Assembly (NCBI GenBank): GCA_900551915.1
Contig: URXT01000001.1
Coordinates: 108,600-172,599 of the forward strand
Origin: an uncultured bacterium
GTDB lineage: Bacteria > Cyanobacteriota > Vampirovibrionia > Gastranaerophilales > Gastranaerophilaceae
Direction: 5' to 3'
DNA length: 64,000 nucleotides
Below, piece after piece: positions 36,317 to 44,912 of this stretch. The position numbers and the translations under genes were made by a program. How positions within the stretch are numbered: position 1 is the first letter of the stretch; every line of letters starts with the position of its first letter. Under the pieces are notes generated by a model. The model worked only from the letters and a program-made list of their open reading frames with translations. It searched no databases and was not told the origin of the DNA.

Positions 36317-36335
36317 AAACACTATCCTAGTGTTT
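36317..36335 (-). promoter_or_regulatory. Operator-like palindrome before pckA
   Basis: AAACACTA-TCC-TAGTGTTT is a perfect 8+3+8 inverted repeat, just downstream of the predicted transcription start and upstream of the ribosome site. It could bind a repressor or form an mRNA hairpin. Confidence 0.6.
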
Positions 36336-36348
36336 TATTCTTATTCAA

Positions 36349-36376
36349 ATACTAGCACAAAAAGAAAAAATCTCAA
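36349..36376 (-). promoter_or_regulatory. Probable pckA promoter
   Basis: On the minus strand TTGAGA (36376-36371), 16 bases, TAGTAT (36354-36349). The start point would fall near 36342, about seven bases before the palindrome. Confidence 0.55.
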
Positions 36377-36401
36377 TTATAACAAATTTAAAAAATATAT
36401 T

Positions 36402-37370
36402 TTATAAATCAAGAATAGGCACATCGTCCTCAATTTTAATTTCAAATTCGGTGCCTTCTGGTATGTAAACCTCTTTGCCAGGTGCAAAGAAGGCAATAAC
36501 AGGTGCTATAAATAAATCTGCAGTTTGTAAGATTGCTCCTGTCAAAAAATAGAAAGGTTTTGCAACAGCGCTTACGCATTCGTCATGAACTTTGTTGCAC
36601 GGATCCATATTATAATAATTGTTTATTGTTCCGTTGTTTACTGTATCAGCTAAATTATCTTTGTAGTTTGAAGGAACTGCAACTGCTCCGAACATGACAT
36701 TTTTCTTATTCATTTTGGAAATATAGGCTTCGGTAGGATACGTAACGTTTTCGACCTGGAGTCCGGTTATTTTTACTTTTAAAGTACCGCTTCCGCCGCC
36801 TTTGCGGGGAGGTTTGTTTTTAATAACTTCACCTTTGAAGCGCAGTTTTGCAGGGTCTTTATCCAGAAAAAGTCTTTCCGGATAAATCGATTCAAATACA
36901 ACTTCTGTGCCGCTTGCGGATTCAAATGACATTGGCTCCAAAGATTTAACTTCAAATTTGCGGCCTTTTTCAAGTACAACGGCTGTTAATTCTTTTCCGT
37001 AAAGGCATTTGTAAGCGCTTTTAAATGCATCAACCGTTCCTGTTTTGTGAAAAAGTAAATCATTTGAAAACGGACATGCTGCGATTTGTTCCTTATCAAT
37101 CAATTCTATAACTTCATTTTTGTCAGCCATATTACTCTGTGCAGTTTGCAGATTATTATCATCATTAGGTATATTTTCATCAGATGAAAGTTTTGAGGTT
37201 TTGTCATTTTTAATGTTCTCTTCATAAGAAGATGATATTTCTTCAGGAACAGCAAGCGGAAGTTTTGATATTTCTTCCGCATGCGTATTTAGCGTTTCAT
37301 CTGAAAAACAAGGGGTAAATGTACTTGAGAGTATTGCACAGAGCAATATAACTTTAAATAAATTATTCAT
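36402..37370 (-). CDS. Secreted protein, paralogue of the 31.6-kb gene
   Basis: A 322-residue exported protein. Signal peptide MNNLFKVILLCAILSSTFTP-CFS, then an acidic Ser/Asn-rich linker (25-85). The core repeats the layout of the 31.6-kb protein: LEKGRKFEVKSLEPMSFESA, GTEVVFESIYPERLFL, KLRFKGEVIKNKPP, GGGSGTLKVKITGLQVENVTY, a hydrophobic stretch (PFYFLTGAILQTADLFIAPV) and the ending YIPEGTEFEIKIEDDVPILDL. An Asn-rich insert TVNNGTINNYYNMDPC and extra Cys distinguish it. Function unknown; same VirB10/TrbI-like pattern. Confidence 0.68.
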   Translation of the reverse strand: MNNLFKVILLCAILSSTFTPCFSDETLNTHAEEISKLPLAVPEEISSSYEENIKNDKTSKLSSDENIPNDDNNLQTAQSNMADKNEVIELIDKEQIAACPFSNDLLFHKTGTVDAFKSAYKCLYGKELTAVVLEKGRKFEVKSLEPMSFESASGTEVVFESIYPERLFLDKDPAKLRFKGEVIKNKPPRKGGGSGTLKVKITGLQVENVTYPTEAYISKMNKKNVMFGAVAVPSNYKDNLADTVNNGTINNYYNMDPCNKVHDECVSAVAKPFYFLTGAILQTADLFIAPVIAFFAPGKEVYIPEGTEFEIKIEDDVPILDL

Positions 37371-37673
37371 TTATTTTTCCTATATCAATATTTGTAATTT
37401 GGGGTAATAAACGAGCTATCTCTCGGATATCTCATCCATAGCTTTTGTATATACATAATCTATTAAACCAGAGATTTTGTAATCCTTCAAAAAAATGATT
37501 ACATATAAAATGTTTATGCTGAAATAATATAATTTTAATATATTAGCCGCATGGACAGGGTGAAAGTTTCTGACTTTGCATAAAATATAATTGATTTACT
37601 GCTAAAAATATACAAAAAATTTGATTTATGTGATAAGATATAATTGTGGAGAGACAAAGAAGGGAACTTAAAT

Positions 37674-38195
37674 ATGTGCAAAGCTAAATATATATTACCA
37701 ATACTCGCAATTTCAGCAGGATTAAGCTTTACAAGCGCAATAGCAAATACTGCCGGTATTAATCTTGAAAATCCGTTAATTCAGGTTTCTGCTGTAAATC
37801 CTGCCGCAACGGCAGTGGCTAAAAATTATATGCAGGTTCAGCCGCTGGAAATGGTGAAAAATCCTTCTTTTTATCTTAATAAATATGTAAAAATTAAAGG
37901 GAAATTCGATAAATTTTCAACCTTGGGGCTTGATTACAAGCCTGCAATGAAAAGCTCCGAAGACTATATTTCATTTTTAATTCAGAGACCGGATGTTACA
38001 GATCATAATATTCCGCTTTCAGAATTGAAAATTTTCCTAAAACGCGCAGAAGCTGAAAAGCATATTGACTTAAATGCCGGCGATGAAGTTGAATTTACCG
38101 GTAAAGTTTTTTCAACTGCTTTGGGTGATGTATGGGTAGATGTTGATCAATTTAAAGTTTTAACTGCAAAACCTAAAGAAACAGATAAAAAATAG
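37674..38195 (+). CDS. Secreted OB-fold-like hypothetical protein
   Basis: A 173-residue exported protein with signal peptide CKAKYILPILAISAGLSFTS and a C-terminal domain. YLNKYVKIKGKFDKFSTLGLD...FTGKVFSTALGDVWVDVDQFKV resembles the nucleic-acid or ligand-binding OB fold of small periplasmic proteins. I place the start at the ATG (37674) after GAAGGGAA, not at the upstream TTG (37644), which overlaps a TATAAT box (37639-37644). GH57 starts 37 bases after the stop, so they may be co-transcribed. Confidence 0.65.
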   Translation: MCKAKYILPILAISAGLSFTSAIANTAGINLENPLIQVSAVNPAATAVAKNYMQVQPLEMVKNPSFYLNKYVKIKGKFDKFSTLGLDYKPAMKSSEDYISFLIQRPDVTDHNIPLSELKIFLKRAEAEKHIDLNAGDEVEFTGKVFSTALGDVWVDVDQFKVLTAKPKETDKK

Positions 38196-38232
38196 TGTTA
38201 TATGATTAAGGAGCAATATCGGGAGTTAAGAT

Positions 38233-40734
38233 ATGACTGATGAAAACAAAAATAAAAAGTTTTTAACTATACATGGACACTTCTACCAGCCGCCGCGTGA
38301 AAATCCGTGGCTGGAAGCAATTGAGCTGCAAGACAGCGCGCTTCCTTTTCATGATTGGAATGAAAGGATAAATAAAGAGTGTTACAACCCGAATTCAGTC
38401 TCCAAAATTGTGGACAGCCGGAACCGTATTCTGGATATTGTCAATAATTATGAACATATGAGTTACAATTTCGGCCCGACGCTTCTTTCATGGATGGAGC
38501 AGTTTGCACCATTGACATACGAAAGAATTATAAAAGCTGATATCGAAAGCATTCAGGAGCATGGCGGGCATGGAAATGCCATGGCGCAGGTTTACAACCA
38601 CATAATTATGCCGCTTGCAAATGAAAATGACAAAATTACACAGGTAAAATGGGGTATCAGAGATTTTGAATACCGTTTTGGCCGCAAACCTGAAGGAATT
38701 TGGCTTGCAGAAACTGCCGTTGATGATGATACCTTGAGAGTTTTGGAAGCTAACGGTATCAAATTCACTGTACTTTCACCTTATCAGGCGCAGTCAATCA
38801 GAAAAGAAGGCGATAAAAAATGGACTGATGTAAGCTGGGGTAACATTGACCCTGCACGTTCATACCGATATTACATCAAATCTGCTCCAGGCAAATATAT
38901 TGATTTATTCTTTTATGATGGCGCAATTTCACGCTCGGTTGCCTTTGATGAACTTCTAAAAGACGGCAACAAATTTGCAAGAAGGCTTAGAGAAGGCGTT
39001 TCAGATTGCCGTGACTATTCACAGCTTGTAAATATTGCAACAGACGGTGAAAGCTACGGTCATCATACGAAATTTGGCGATATGGCTCTTGCTTATGTTC
39101 TTCAAATTAAGGCAAAGGAAGAAGGCTTTACAATAACAAATTACGCCGAATATCTGGCAAATTACAGAAGCGATTACGAGGTTGATATCAAACAGGCTTC
39201 AAGCTGGAGTTGTTTCCATGGTGTAGGCCGCTGGAAAGAGGATTGCGGCTGTTCTACAGGCGGACATCCTGGCTGGAATCAAAAATGGAGAAAACCGCTT
39301 CGTGAAGCTTTAGATTATTTGCGTGACGAACTGGCCGGACTTTTTGAAGAAGAAGGAGCTAAATACTTTACAAAAGACTCCTGGGAGGTTAGGAACAACT
39401 ATATTGACGTTATTCTTGACCGTAACATAATGAATGTACAAAAATTCCAGAGTGAGAATTTTAAGCATGACCTTTCTGACGACAAAAAAGTTAAAGCCAT
39501 GGAACTACTTGAAATCCAACGCCAGGCAATGCTTATGTACACAAGCTGCGGATGGTTTTTCTCTGAGATTTCAGGAATAGAAACTGTCCAAATCATGAAA
39601 TATGCAGCCCGTGCAATGCAATTGGCTGCCGGCTTCACAAAGAAGGATTTTGAAAGCAGATTTACTGAAATTCTTTCAGAGGCAAAAAGCAATATTCAGG
39701 AATACGGCACCGGAAGAGATATTTTCAATAATTTCGTGAAGCCGTCAATTGTTACACCAAAGCAGATTGCAAGTTTATGGGCGATTTCATCTTTGTATGA
39801 AGATTTTGAAGACGAAGAAAATGTGTATTGTTACATGATTAAGCGCGACGATTATCAAAAAGTTCAAAAAGGTTCGTCAAATCTTGTAATCGGACACATT
39901 GAAATTCAGTCAATGATAACTCTTCAAAAATCAAATTTAGTTTTTGCCCTAATGCAATATTCCGGCGGCGACTTCCATTGTGCAATTAAAGAATATTCTG
40001 ATGACAGCGAATATAACAAAATGAAAGCAGAGCTTATTAAAACATTTATGCTTAATCCGTTGACTGAAATTATCAGAGCTTTGGATGAATATTTCGGCAA
40101 AGATTACTTTACGCTTAAAGACATATTTATTGAAGAAAGAAGAAAAATTCTTCAAAGACTTCTCAAAGGCAAAATGCAGCGTTTTGCTCAGATTTATCAG
40201 GACATGTACGATGAAGGCAAAAGCTCAATTTATCATATGCAGTCGCTTGGTCTTGCAATTCCGGACGAATTTAAAATTGCAGCAGAATATGCCCTCAGCC
40301 GTAAGTTTAACGAACTGATTAAACATTCGGCAGGCTTTATGGACCCTTCTATTTTGCAGGAAGCGTCTGATATAAACTTTGAAGCCAGAAAAATGGGAAT
40401 AAAACTTGATAAACAAACTTCAAACGCTATATTCGGAAAGAAAATTGTTCAAAATATTAACCGGCTTGCCTACAGTTTTGAAATTCAGCAGGCAGATGTT
40501 GTTTTAGAATTGTTTGACTATGTTGAAAAGCTCGAGCTTGAAGTTGATATTTCCGAAGCTCAGAATATTTATTACTCAAAGATTTATCATAAAATCGGAG
40601 AAATTATTGAGGTTAGCAAAGGCTCATCACGCTCAAGCGATAAGAAGTTTGTAAATATGCTTCTAGATATTGGCGTAAAACTAAATATAAACACAGAATT
40701 TTACCGCGCAAAGCTTGTAAAAGCAGGAGCATAA
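38233..40734 (+). CDS. Glycoside hydrolase family 57, DUF3536 type
   Basis: An 833-residue cytoplasmic GH57 protein. The N-terminal catalytic barrel shows LTIHGHFYQPPRENPWLEAI and LSWMEQFAP. HGGHGNAMAQVYNHIIMPL and PEGIWLAETAVDDDTLRVLE carry the likely nucleophile Glu of the family. TDGESYGHHTKFGDMAL is nearby, and a long DUF3536 helical region fills the C-terminal half. GH57 enzymes act on alpha-glucans (amylase, branching or alpha-galactosidase types); this subfamily's activity is not firmly known. Such proteins are frequent in cyanobacteria and point to glycogen metabolism. GGAG precedes the ATG. Confidence 0.88.
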   Translation: MTDENKNKKFLTIHGHFYQPPRENPWLEAIELQDSALPFHDWNERINKECYNPNSVSKIVDSRNRILDIVNNYEHMSYNFGPTLLSWMEQFAPLTYERIIKADIESIQEHGGHGNAMAQVYNHIIMPLANENDKITQVKWGIRDFEYRFGRKPEGIWLAETAVDDDTLRVLEANGIKFTVLSPYQAQSIRKEGDKKWTDVSWGNIDPARSYRYYIKSAPGKYIDLFFYDGAISRSVAFDELLKDGNKFARRLREGVSDCRDYSQLVNIATDGESYGHHTKFGDMALAYVLQIKAKEEGFTITNYAEYLANYRSDYEVDIKQASSWSCFHGVGRWKEDCGCSTGGHPGWNQKWRKPLREALDYLRDELAGLFEEEGAKYFTKDSWEVRNNYIDVILDRNIMNVQKFQSENFKHDLSDDKKVKAMELLEIQRQAMLMYTSCGWFFSEISGIETVQIMKYAARAMQLAAGFTKKDFESRFTEILSEAKSNIQEYGTGRDIFNNFVKPSIVTPKQIASLWAISSLYEDFEDEENVYCYMIKRDDYQKVQKGSSNLVIGHIEIQSMITLQKSNLVFALMQYSGGDFHCAIKEYSDDSEYNKMKAELIKTFMLNPLTEIIRALDEYFGKDYFTLKDIFIEERRKILQRLLKGKMQRFAQIYQDMYDEGKSSIYHMQSLGLAIPDEFKIAAEYALSRKFNELIKHSAGFMDPSILQEASDINFEARKMGIKLDKQTSNAIFGKKIVQNINRLAYSFEIQQADVVLELFDYVEKLELEVDISEAQNIYYSKIYHKIGEIIEVSKGSSRSSDKKFVNMLLDIGVKLNINTEFYRAKLVKAGA

Positions 40735-40740
40735 CCGGAT

Positions 40741-41322
40741 TTACCAATCGTAAGAGCCGTATTTTTTGTACAATTCGATTGAGGTATTTATTTTATGCTC
40801 AACTGCTTCAATTCTTTTGAGGATAGCTTCATCAACTTTGCGCTTTTTTAAAAGCTTAAGTTCAAGAAGCTCCTCTTTGGAGCGGCGGATTTTTTCTTTG
40901 GCTCTTTCGCGCTCGAGGAACAGCCAGCCTTCAAAACCGCATCCGGGCGGAACAATTGACCAGGGTGTGCTCGGGCAGTGGCGGCATAATACGGGACGTT
41001 CTTCGTATATTGAGCATAAATTATCTTCTAAAAGATATTTACATCTGTAAAAGGTCGTATCTTCTTCATTGAAATTGCCATCAAGGCTTAACCTTTCAAT
41101 AATATTATCAACAAGTTCTCTATCAACCTTTCGTGCAGCTTCAATTGAGGGGTAAGGTTCAAATATTTTTAAAAACTCGCATGCCATTGCATCACCAAGT
41201 TCGGCGAGTCTTTTTAAATCCTTATACGGTTTCTGTGTAGTTACCACACGGCAGCATCTTCCGCACATATGACAAAGTTCCTGAGGCCGCCTTGCTAAAT
41301 AAGTTTCTTCATAACTTCCCAT
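40741..41322 (-). CDS. YkgJ-family cysteine-cluster protein (copy 1)
   Basis: A 193-residue protein with CHMCGRCCRVVTT at the N-terminus, CKYLLEDNLCSIYEERPVLCRHCP and PPGCGFEGW later, the cysteine layout of the YkgJ/UPF0153 Fe-S or zinc-cluster family of unknown function. A middle stretch RLAELGDAMACEFLKIFEPY also occurs, diverged, in the 48.2-kb protein, so the two are paralogues. The C-terminus is a charged helix. Converges with GH57, seven bases apart. Confidence 0.82.
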   Translation of the reverse strand: MGSYEETYLARRPQELCHMCGRCCRVVTTQKPYKDLKRLAELGDAMACEFLKIFEPYPSIEAARKVDRELVDNIIERLSLDGNFNEEDTTFYRCKYLLEDNLCSIYEERPVLCRHCPSTPWSIVPPGCGFEGWLFLERERAKEKIRRSKEELLELKLLKKRKVDEAILKRIEAVEHKINTSIELYKKYGSYDW

Positions 41323-41450
41323 ATTTTAATTATATGCAAAATTGTTAATTGTAATAAACACTTTAACATTTCTTAAAGTTTTAAAAATATAAGCAATAAA
41401 TTTGAAGAAAAATACTTTTTATATATAAGTATTTATGAAAAGGTAGTGTT

Positions 41451-42320
41451 ATGACATCAGTTCAAAATCAGGGAAATCAACAAATTCAGACCATGAATCA
41501 ACAGCAAAGTCATCTTCAGTCACAGCTTGTGCAGCCTCAAGCACAACCGGCTCAGCAGAATTTTGCTACAGCTCCGCAGACACAAACTGCGGCACCGCCA
41601 AGTTATGCCGGTGTAAATATCCAGATTTATAACCCTTCCGTCGGTATTCCGAATATAAACCCGACCGGAAGTGCACCCGCCTCACAAAGTTTACCGGGAA
41701 TAGCCTATCCGCAGAACTATTACACCCAGCAGTATGGCTTGCCGCAAGGCGGCGGAAATATTACGGCTCAAGGCGGAAACGCGGTCGTAAATAATAATAT
41801 CAACTCTCCGCAAAATCTGGTTGAAGGCGATAAAAATACTGCAAAAACTTTAACTGATTCAACTAATAAAACAACATCATCAGAAACTTCAAAAACAGAA
41901 AAAAAGGAAGAAAATAAGAAAACAGAAAAAAGAAAAATTGTTGAATTAAGCGATGATTATATCAAGAACCTTGAAAATTATCTAAACAGCCAGGATAAAG
42001 AAGTCCGTATGATGGGCGCGAAAGAAGTTGTAGCAAGACTTCAGGAAGATGACAGCCGAAAAGACGACCCGGCATTAACTGCTCTTGTAAATAAAATGCT
42101 TCAAGACCCTTCACAGCAAATAAGATTTCTTGCTTTAAGCATGCTTGATTCAAGAACCTGCACCGGAGATGATTACACAATCGGGGTTCTGAAGAAAATG
42201 CAGAATTCAACCTCAGGTTACGGTCAGGATGCGGCTCAGGCAACCAATATCTTACTCAAAATGTCAGGGAAAGTAGTTGAAAAGGAATTTGAAGTTCCGG
42301 AAAGCTCTTCAAAGAAATAA
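41451..42320 (+). CDS. Gln/Asn-rich low-complexity protein with HEAT-like repeats
   Basis: A 289-residue protein. The first ~130 residues are Gln/Pro/Ala/Asn-rich and likely disordered (QPQAQPAQQNFATAPQTQ). A Lys/Glu/Thr-rich hinge leads to a C-terminal alpha-helical part (about 165-275). There DDYIKNLENYLNSQDKEVRM, ALTALVNKMLQDPSQQIRFL and NSTSGYGQDAAQATNILLKM look like HEAT repeats. No signal peptide. AAAGG precedes the ATG. The next gene starts 11 bases later on the same strand, so the pair form an operon. Function unknown. Confidence 0.68.
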   Translation: MTSVQNQGNQQIQTMNQQQSHLQSQLVQPQAQPAQQNFATAPQTQTAAPPSYAGVNIQIYNPSVGIPNINPTGSAPASQSLPGIAYPQNYYTQQYGLPQGGGNITAQGGNAVVNNNINSPQNLVEGDKNTAKTLTDSTNKTTSSETSKTEKKEENKKTEKRKIVELSDDYIKNLENYLNSQDKEVRMMGAKEVVARLQEDDSRKDDPALTALVNKMLQDPSQQIRFLALSMLDSRTCTGDDYTIGVLKKMQNSTSGYGQDAAQATNILLKMSGKVVEKEFEVPESSSKK

Positions 42321-42331
42321 AGGCCTAAATT

Positions 42332-42796
42332 ATGAATATTATTAGTGCAGTAAAAAATAATTACGGAAAATATCTTGCAAAAACGGCAGGAGCCGCCGCG
42401 TTGTATTTTATTGCGCGTGATGCTCATACTATTGGAAAACTTCAAGCTGATGTAACATCTTCAACAAATGACGCAAATGTGAGCATGGATTTATTTGAAA
42501 ATTCTCAGCGTCTGGACTCGCCGAGTCTTTTAAAAAGCGAAGTTAAAGATAAAGTTTTTAAATATCATCTGGGAAGTAACATGCTTTCCTTCTTCAATTC
42601 AGCCATCGGATATTTTTCCGGAGTATGTTCTATGCTTTGTAATGATGTTGTGCCATTAGCATTAAGTGCAACAGCACTTCTTGCCAAAGGCAAAAAACTT
42701 GCCTGCGGAAGTGCAATTGCTCTTGCTGCATATTCTGGACTAAGTTTTATCAAAGACGGACTTGGGTTAGGAACAACAAAGTTCCTACAGAAATAA
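42332..42796 (+). CDS. Small hypothetical membrane-associated protein
   Basis: A 154-residue protein with hydrophobic stretches at about 17-28 (TAGAAALYFIARD), 88-102 and 104-138 (NDVVPLALSATALLAKGKKL and GSAIALAAYSGLSF). No recognised family. The AAAGG site and 11-base gap tie it to the HEAT-like gene upstream. A lineage-specific partner protein is plausible but unproven. Confidence 0.6.
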   Translation: MNIISAVKNNYGKYLAKTAGAAALYFIARDAHTIGKLQADVTSSTNDANVSMDLFENSQRLDSPSLLKSEVKDKVFKYHLGSNMLSFFNSAIGYFSGVCSMLCNDVVPLALSATALLAKGKKLACGSAIALAAYSGLSFIKDGLGLGTTKFLQK

Positions 42797-42814
42797 CTTC
42801 TTGAATAAAGTTAT

Positions 42815-43207
42815 TTAGACCTTCCAGAAAATTAGTTTTAAGAAATCCATAACTTTTTGCTGACCATATATTTTTGAGCAAACAAATGCTGCAATAATTA
42901 GTCCGACAAGAAGAAGACCAAATATAATTGCCCAACGTTTTTGAGCTCTGGCAAATTCTTTTGCCGTTGCATAATATGCATCAGAATAATTATATGCCAG
43001 GTCGCTTCCTATGAATCCCATGTAAATTGCTAAAATTATACTCGCAATTCCCATATACGGAACGCTGGTAAATGATAATATAAACATTACAAATCCTGTG
43101 TAAACAGTCCAATGTTTTATTCTATTACAAAAGCCCCATAGCCAACTCCCAAATAGGGCTCCATAATTGAATTTTCTTTGTTCGCTTATTATTTCTCTCT
43201 TGCCCAT
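42815..43207 (-). CDS. DUF2628-like small membrane protein
   Basis: A 130-residue protein with three or four helices. FNYGALFGSWLWGFCNRIKH is the DUF2628 signature near the N-terminus, followed by GSDLAYNYSDAYYATAKEFA and FARAQKRWAIIFG. The family is widespread and of unknown function. Converges with the preceding operon. Confidence 0.7.
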   Translation of the reverse strand: MGKREIISEQRKFNYGALFGSWLWGFCNRIKHWTVYTGFVMFILSFTSVPYMGIASIILAIYMGFIGSDLAYNYSDAYYATAKEFARAQKRWAIIFGLLLVGLIIAAFVCSKIYGQQKVMDFLKLIFWKV

Positions 43208-43307
43208 ATCTATAACCTAATATTACAAATAAACTAACACCTTTTATAAATAACATATTTTATGTGCCAATGCAAATAGTTAAATTTTTATTAAGAATGG
43301 AACTTTA

Positions 43308-44213
43308 TTAAAAATGAAGATTGTTTTTTGTTTTTGCTACATTAACAAAAATAGTTTTGATAATCTTTTTCATTTTAAAATATTCTTTTGTAATCCAACG
43401 CCCATTTTTAATCCCTATAAAATTTGCGTAAAAATCAAGTAACAAATTTGGAGAAATTTTGTTGTTTTTATAATATGCATTGTTTGTTTTTTTGATAATT
43501 TGGACTGACAAATCTTTTATTTCAGCTTTTTGTATATTATTGGCAAAATTATTTATACGCGAATAATTTTGAAAATCCAAAAGCGCCATTGGCATTACCA
43601 GGTCGCAATTATTGAATTTTGTCCAGCCGCGCTTAATTATATCAACAATATTAAAAGAAGCGGCTTTCTCGTCAAAGAGGACATTTTGCGAGTTTACAAA
43701 GTCGAACATATGCGAATTTTTATGAATAATTTTGATTTCCTTTTCAAATTCATCGTAAGCAAATTGAGGAAAGGACGCTGCTTTTTTGAGATAAGCAATA
43801 AAAGGCTCGACATCCTCTTTAAAAACATTTGAGCAGTTGTTACTGTCAATATGCTTGATTCCGCATGGAAGCCCTTCCTGTTTTATTAGAATTTCCGCAT
43901 GAGGGTTGAGTCTTGCTATAGGTTGACCTAAATTCAGGTTAGGGAAATAATCTTTTGTTTTTATAAGGTTAATTGTCTTAAGCGGATTTTGTTCAAATTT
44001 ATTCACGCGAAGCATAAATGCGTCATTTTCCGGAATTGAATAGACTTTACTCAAAAATCCCTCTCCGGCTTTTAGTTCTGGTGAAATAGCCTGTCTCATT
44101 ATTTTTTCACCGTCATTTTTATTAAAAAATTCGCAAAAATTTTCAAAATTATGATCTGGATTTCGTTTGCCGCCAAAGGTTACAGCCGTTTGAGGTAAAA
44201 GCGTAATTTTCAT
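43308..44213 (-). CDS. Hypothetical protein with weak protein-kinase-like features
   Basis: A 301-residue protein. GEGFLSKVYSIPENDAFMLRVNKF (about 50-72, with a gap in the match) resembles the glycine-rich loop and N-lobe strand of kinases, with Arg in place of the usual Lys. DFVNSQNVLFDEKAASFNIVDI (171-192) resembles the catalytic Asp...Asn and the later Asp of APH/protein kinases, but the Asp-Asn spacing is one residue too long. A short FGGK motif follows the N-terminus. It follows trmD by 21 bases without a clear ribosome site. Kinase activity is uncertain. Confidence 0.5.
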   Translation of the reverse strand: MKITLLPQTAVTFGGKRNPDHNFENFCEFFNKNDGEKIMRQAISPELKAGEGFLSKVYSIPENDAFMLRVNKFEQNPLKTINLIKTKDYFPNLNLGQPIARLNPHAEILIKQEGLPCGIKHIDSNNCSNVFKEDVEPFIAYLKKAASFPQFAYDEFEKEIKIIHKNSHMFDFVNSQNVLFDEKAASFNIVDIIKRGWTKFNNCDLVMPMALLDFQNYSRINNFANNIQKAEIKDLSVQIIKKTNNAYYKNNKISPNLLLDFYANFIGIKNGRWITKEYFKMKKIIKTIFVNVAKTKNNLHF

Positions 44214-44234
44214 AATTTTAAGATAGCGTAAAAA

Positions 44235-44912
44235 TTATTTACTGTCCAACAAATCGGGACGTTTTAGGCGTGTTCTTTTAATTCTTTCTGCCTGGCGAAA
44301 TTCGTTTATATCTTTGTGGTTTCCGTTCAAAAGCACCTCCGGAACTTTTAATCCCCTGTATTCGCGTGGTCTTGTATACTGCGGATATTCCAGAAGCCCG
44401 TCTGAAAAACTGTCATCTTCGGCACTTTCGATTTTACCAAGCGTTCCTTCAATTTTGCGGCTGACAGCGTCAATTACGCATAATGCAGGAAGTTCTCCGC
44501 CGGTCAACACAAAATCGCCAAGTGAAATTTCACGTGGTTTAATTATATCACGTATTCTTTCGTCAAATCCCTCGTAGTGTCCGCAAAGGCATATAATCTG
44601 GTCAAATTTTGCAAGTTCTTTAACTACATTTTCCTTCAAAGGCTCGCCCTGCGGTGAAAGCATTATTGTTACTGAATTTTCAAGTTGTTTTACGCTCTCA
44701 TAGGCATCAACATAAGGCTGAGGCATTAAAACCATTCCTGCCCCGCCTCCGTAAGGGGTGTCATCAACTTTTCTGTGCTTGTCGAGTGTAAAATCCCGCG
44801 GATTAACAGTATTTACTTCAATTACACCGGCCGCAACCGCACGCTTTAATATACTGTAGTTGCAATGCGTTTCAATCATTTCCGGAAAAAGAGTCAATAC
44901 ATCAAATCTCAT
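44235..44912 (-). CDS. trmD: tRNA (guanine-N1)-methyltransferase TrmD
   Basis: A 225-residue SPOUT methyltransferase that makes m1G37 in tRNA. Family marks are MRFDVLTLFPEMI, DDTPYGGGAGMVLMPQPYV, ICLCGHYEGFDERI and SLGDFVLTGGELPALCVIDAV, forming the knotted AdoMet site, and the C-terminal ...LLDSK. The ATG overlaps the rimM stop by four bases (ATGA), so translation is coupled. Third gene of the zinc-ribbon protein-rimM-trmD operon. Confidence 0.97.
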   Translation of the reverse strand: MRFDVLTLFPEMIETHCNYSILKRAVAAGVIEVNTVNPRDFTLDKHRKVDDTPYGGGAGMVLMPQPYVDAYESVKQLENSVTIMLSPQGEPLKENVVKELAKFDQIICLCGHYEGFDERIRDIIKPREISLGDFVLTGGELPALCVIDAVSRKIEGTLGKIESAEDDSFSDGLLEYPQYTRPREYRGLKVPEVLLNGNHKDINEFRQAERIKRTRLKRPDLLDSK

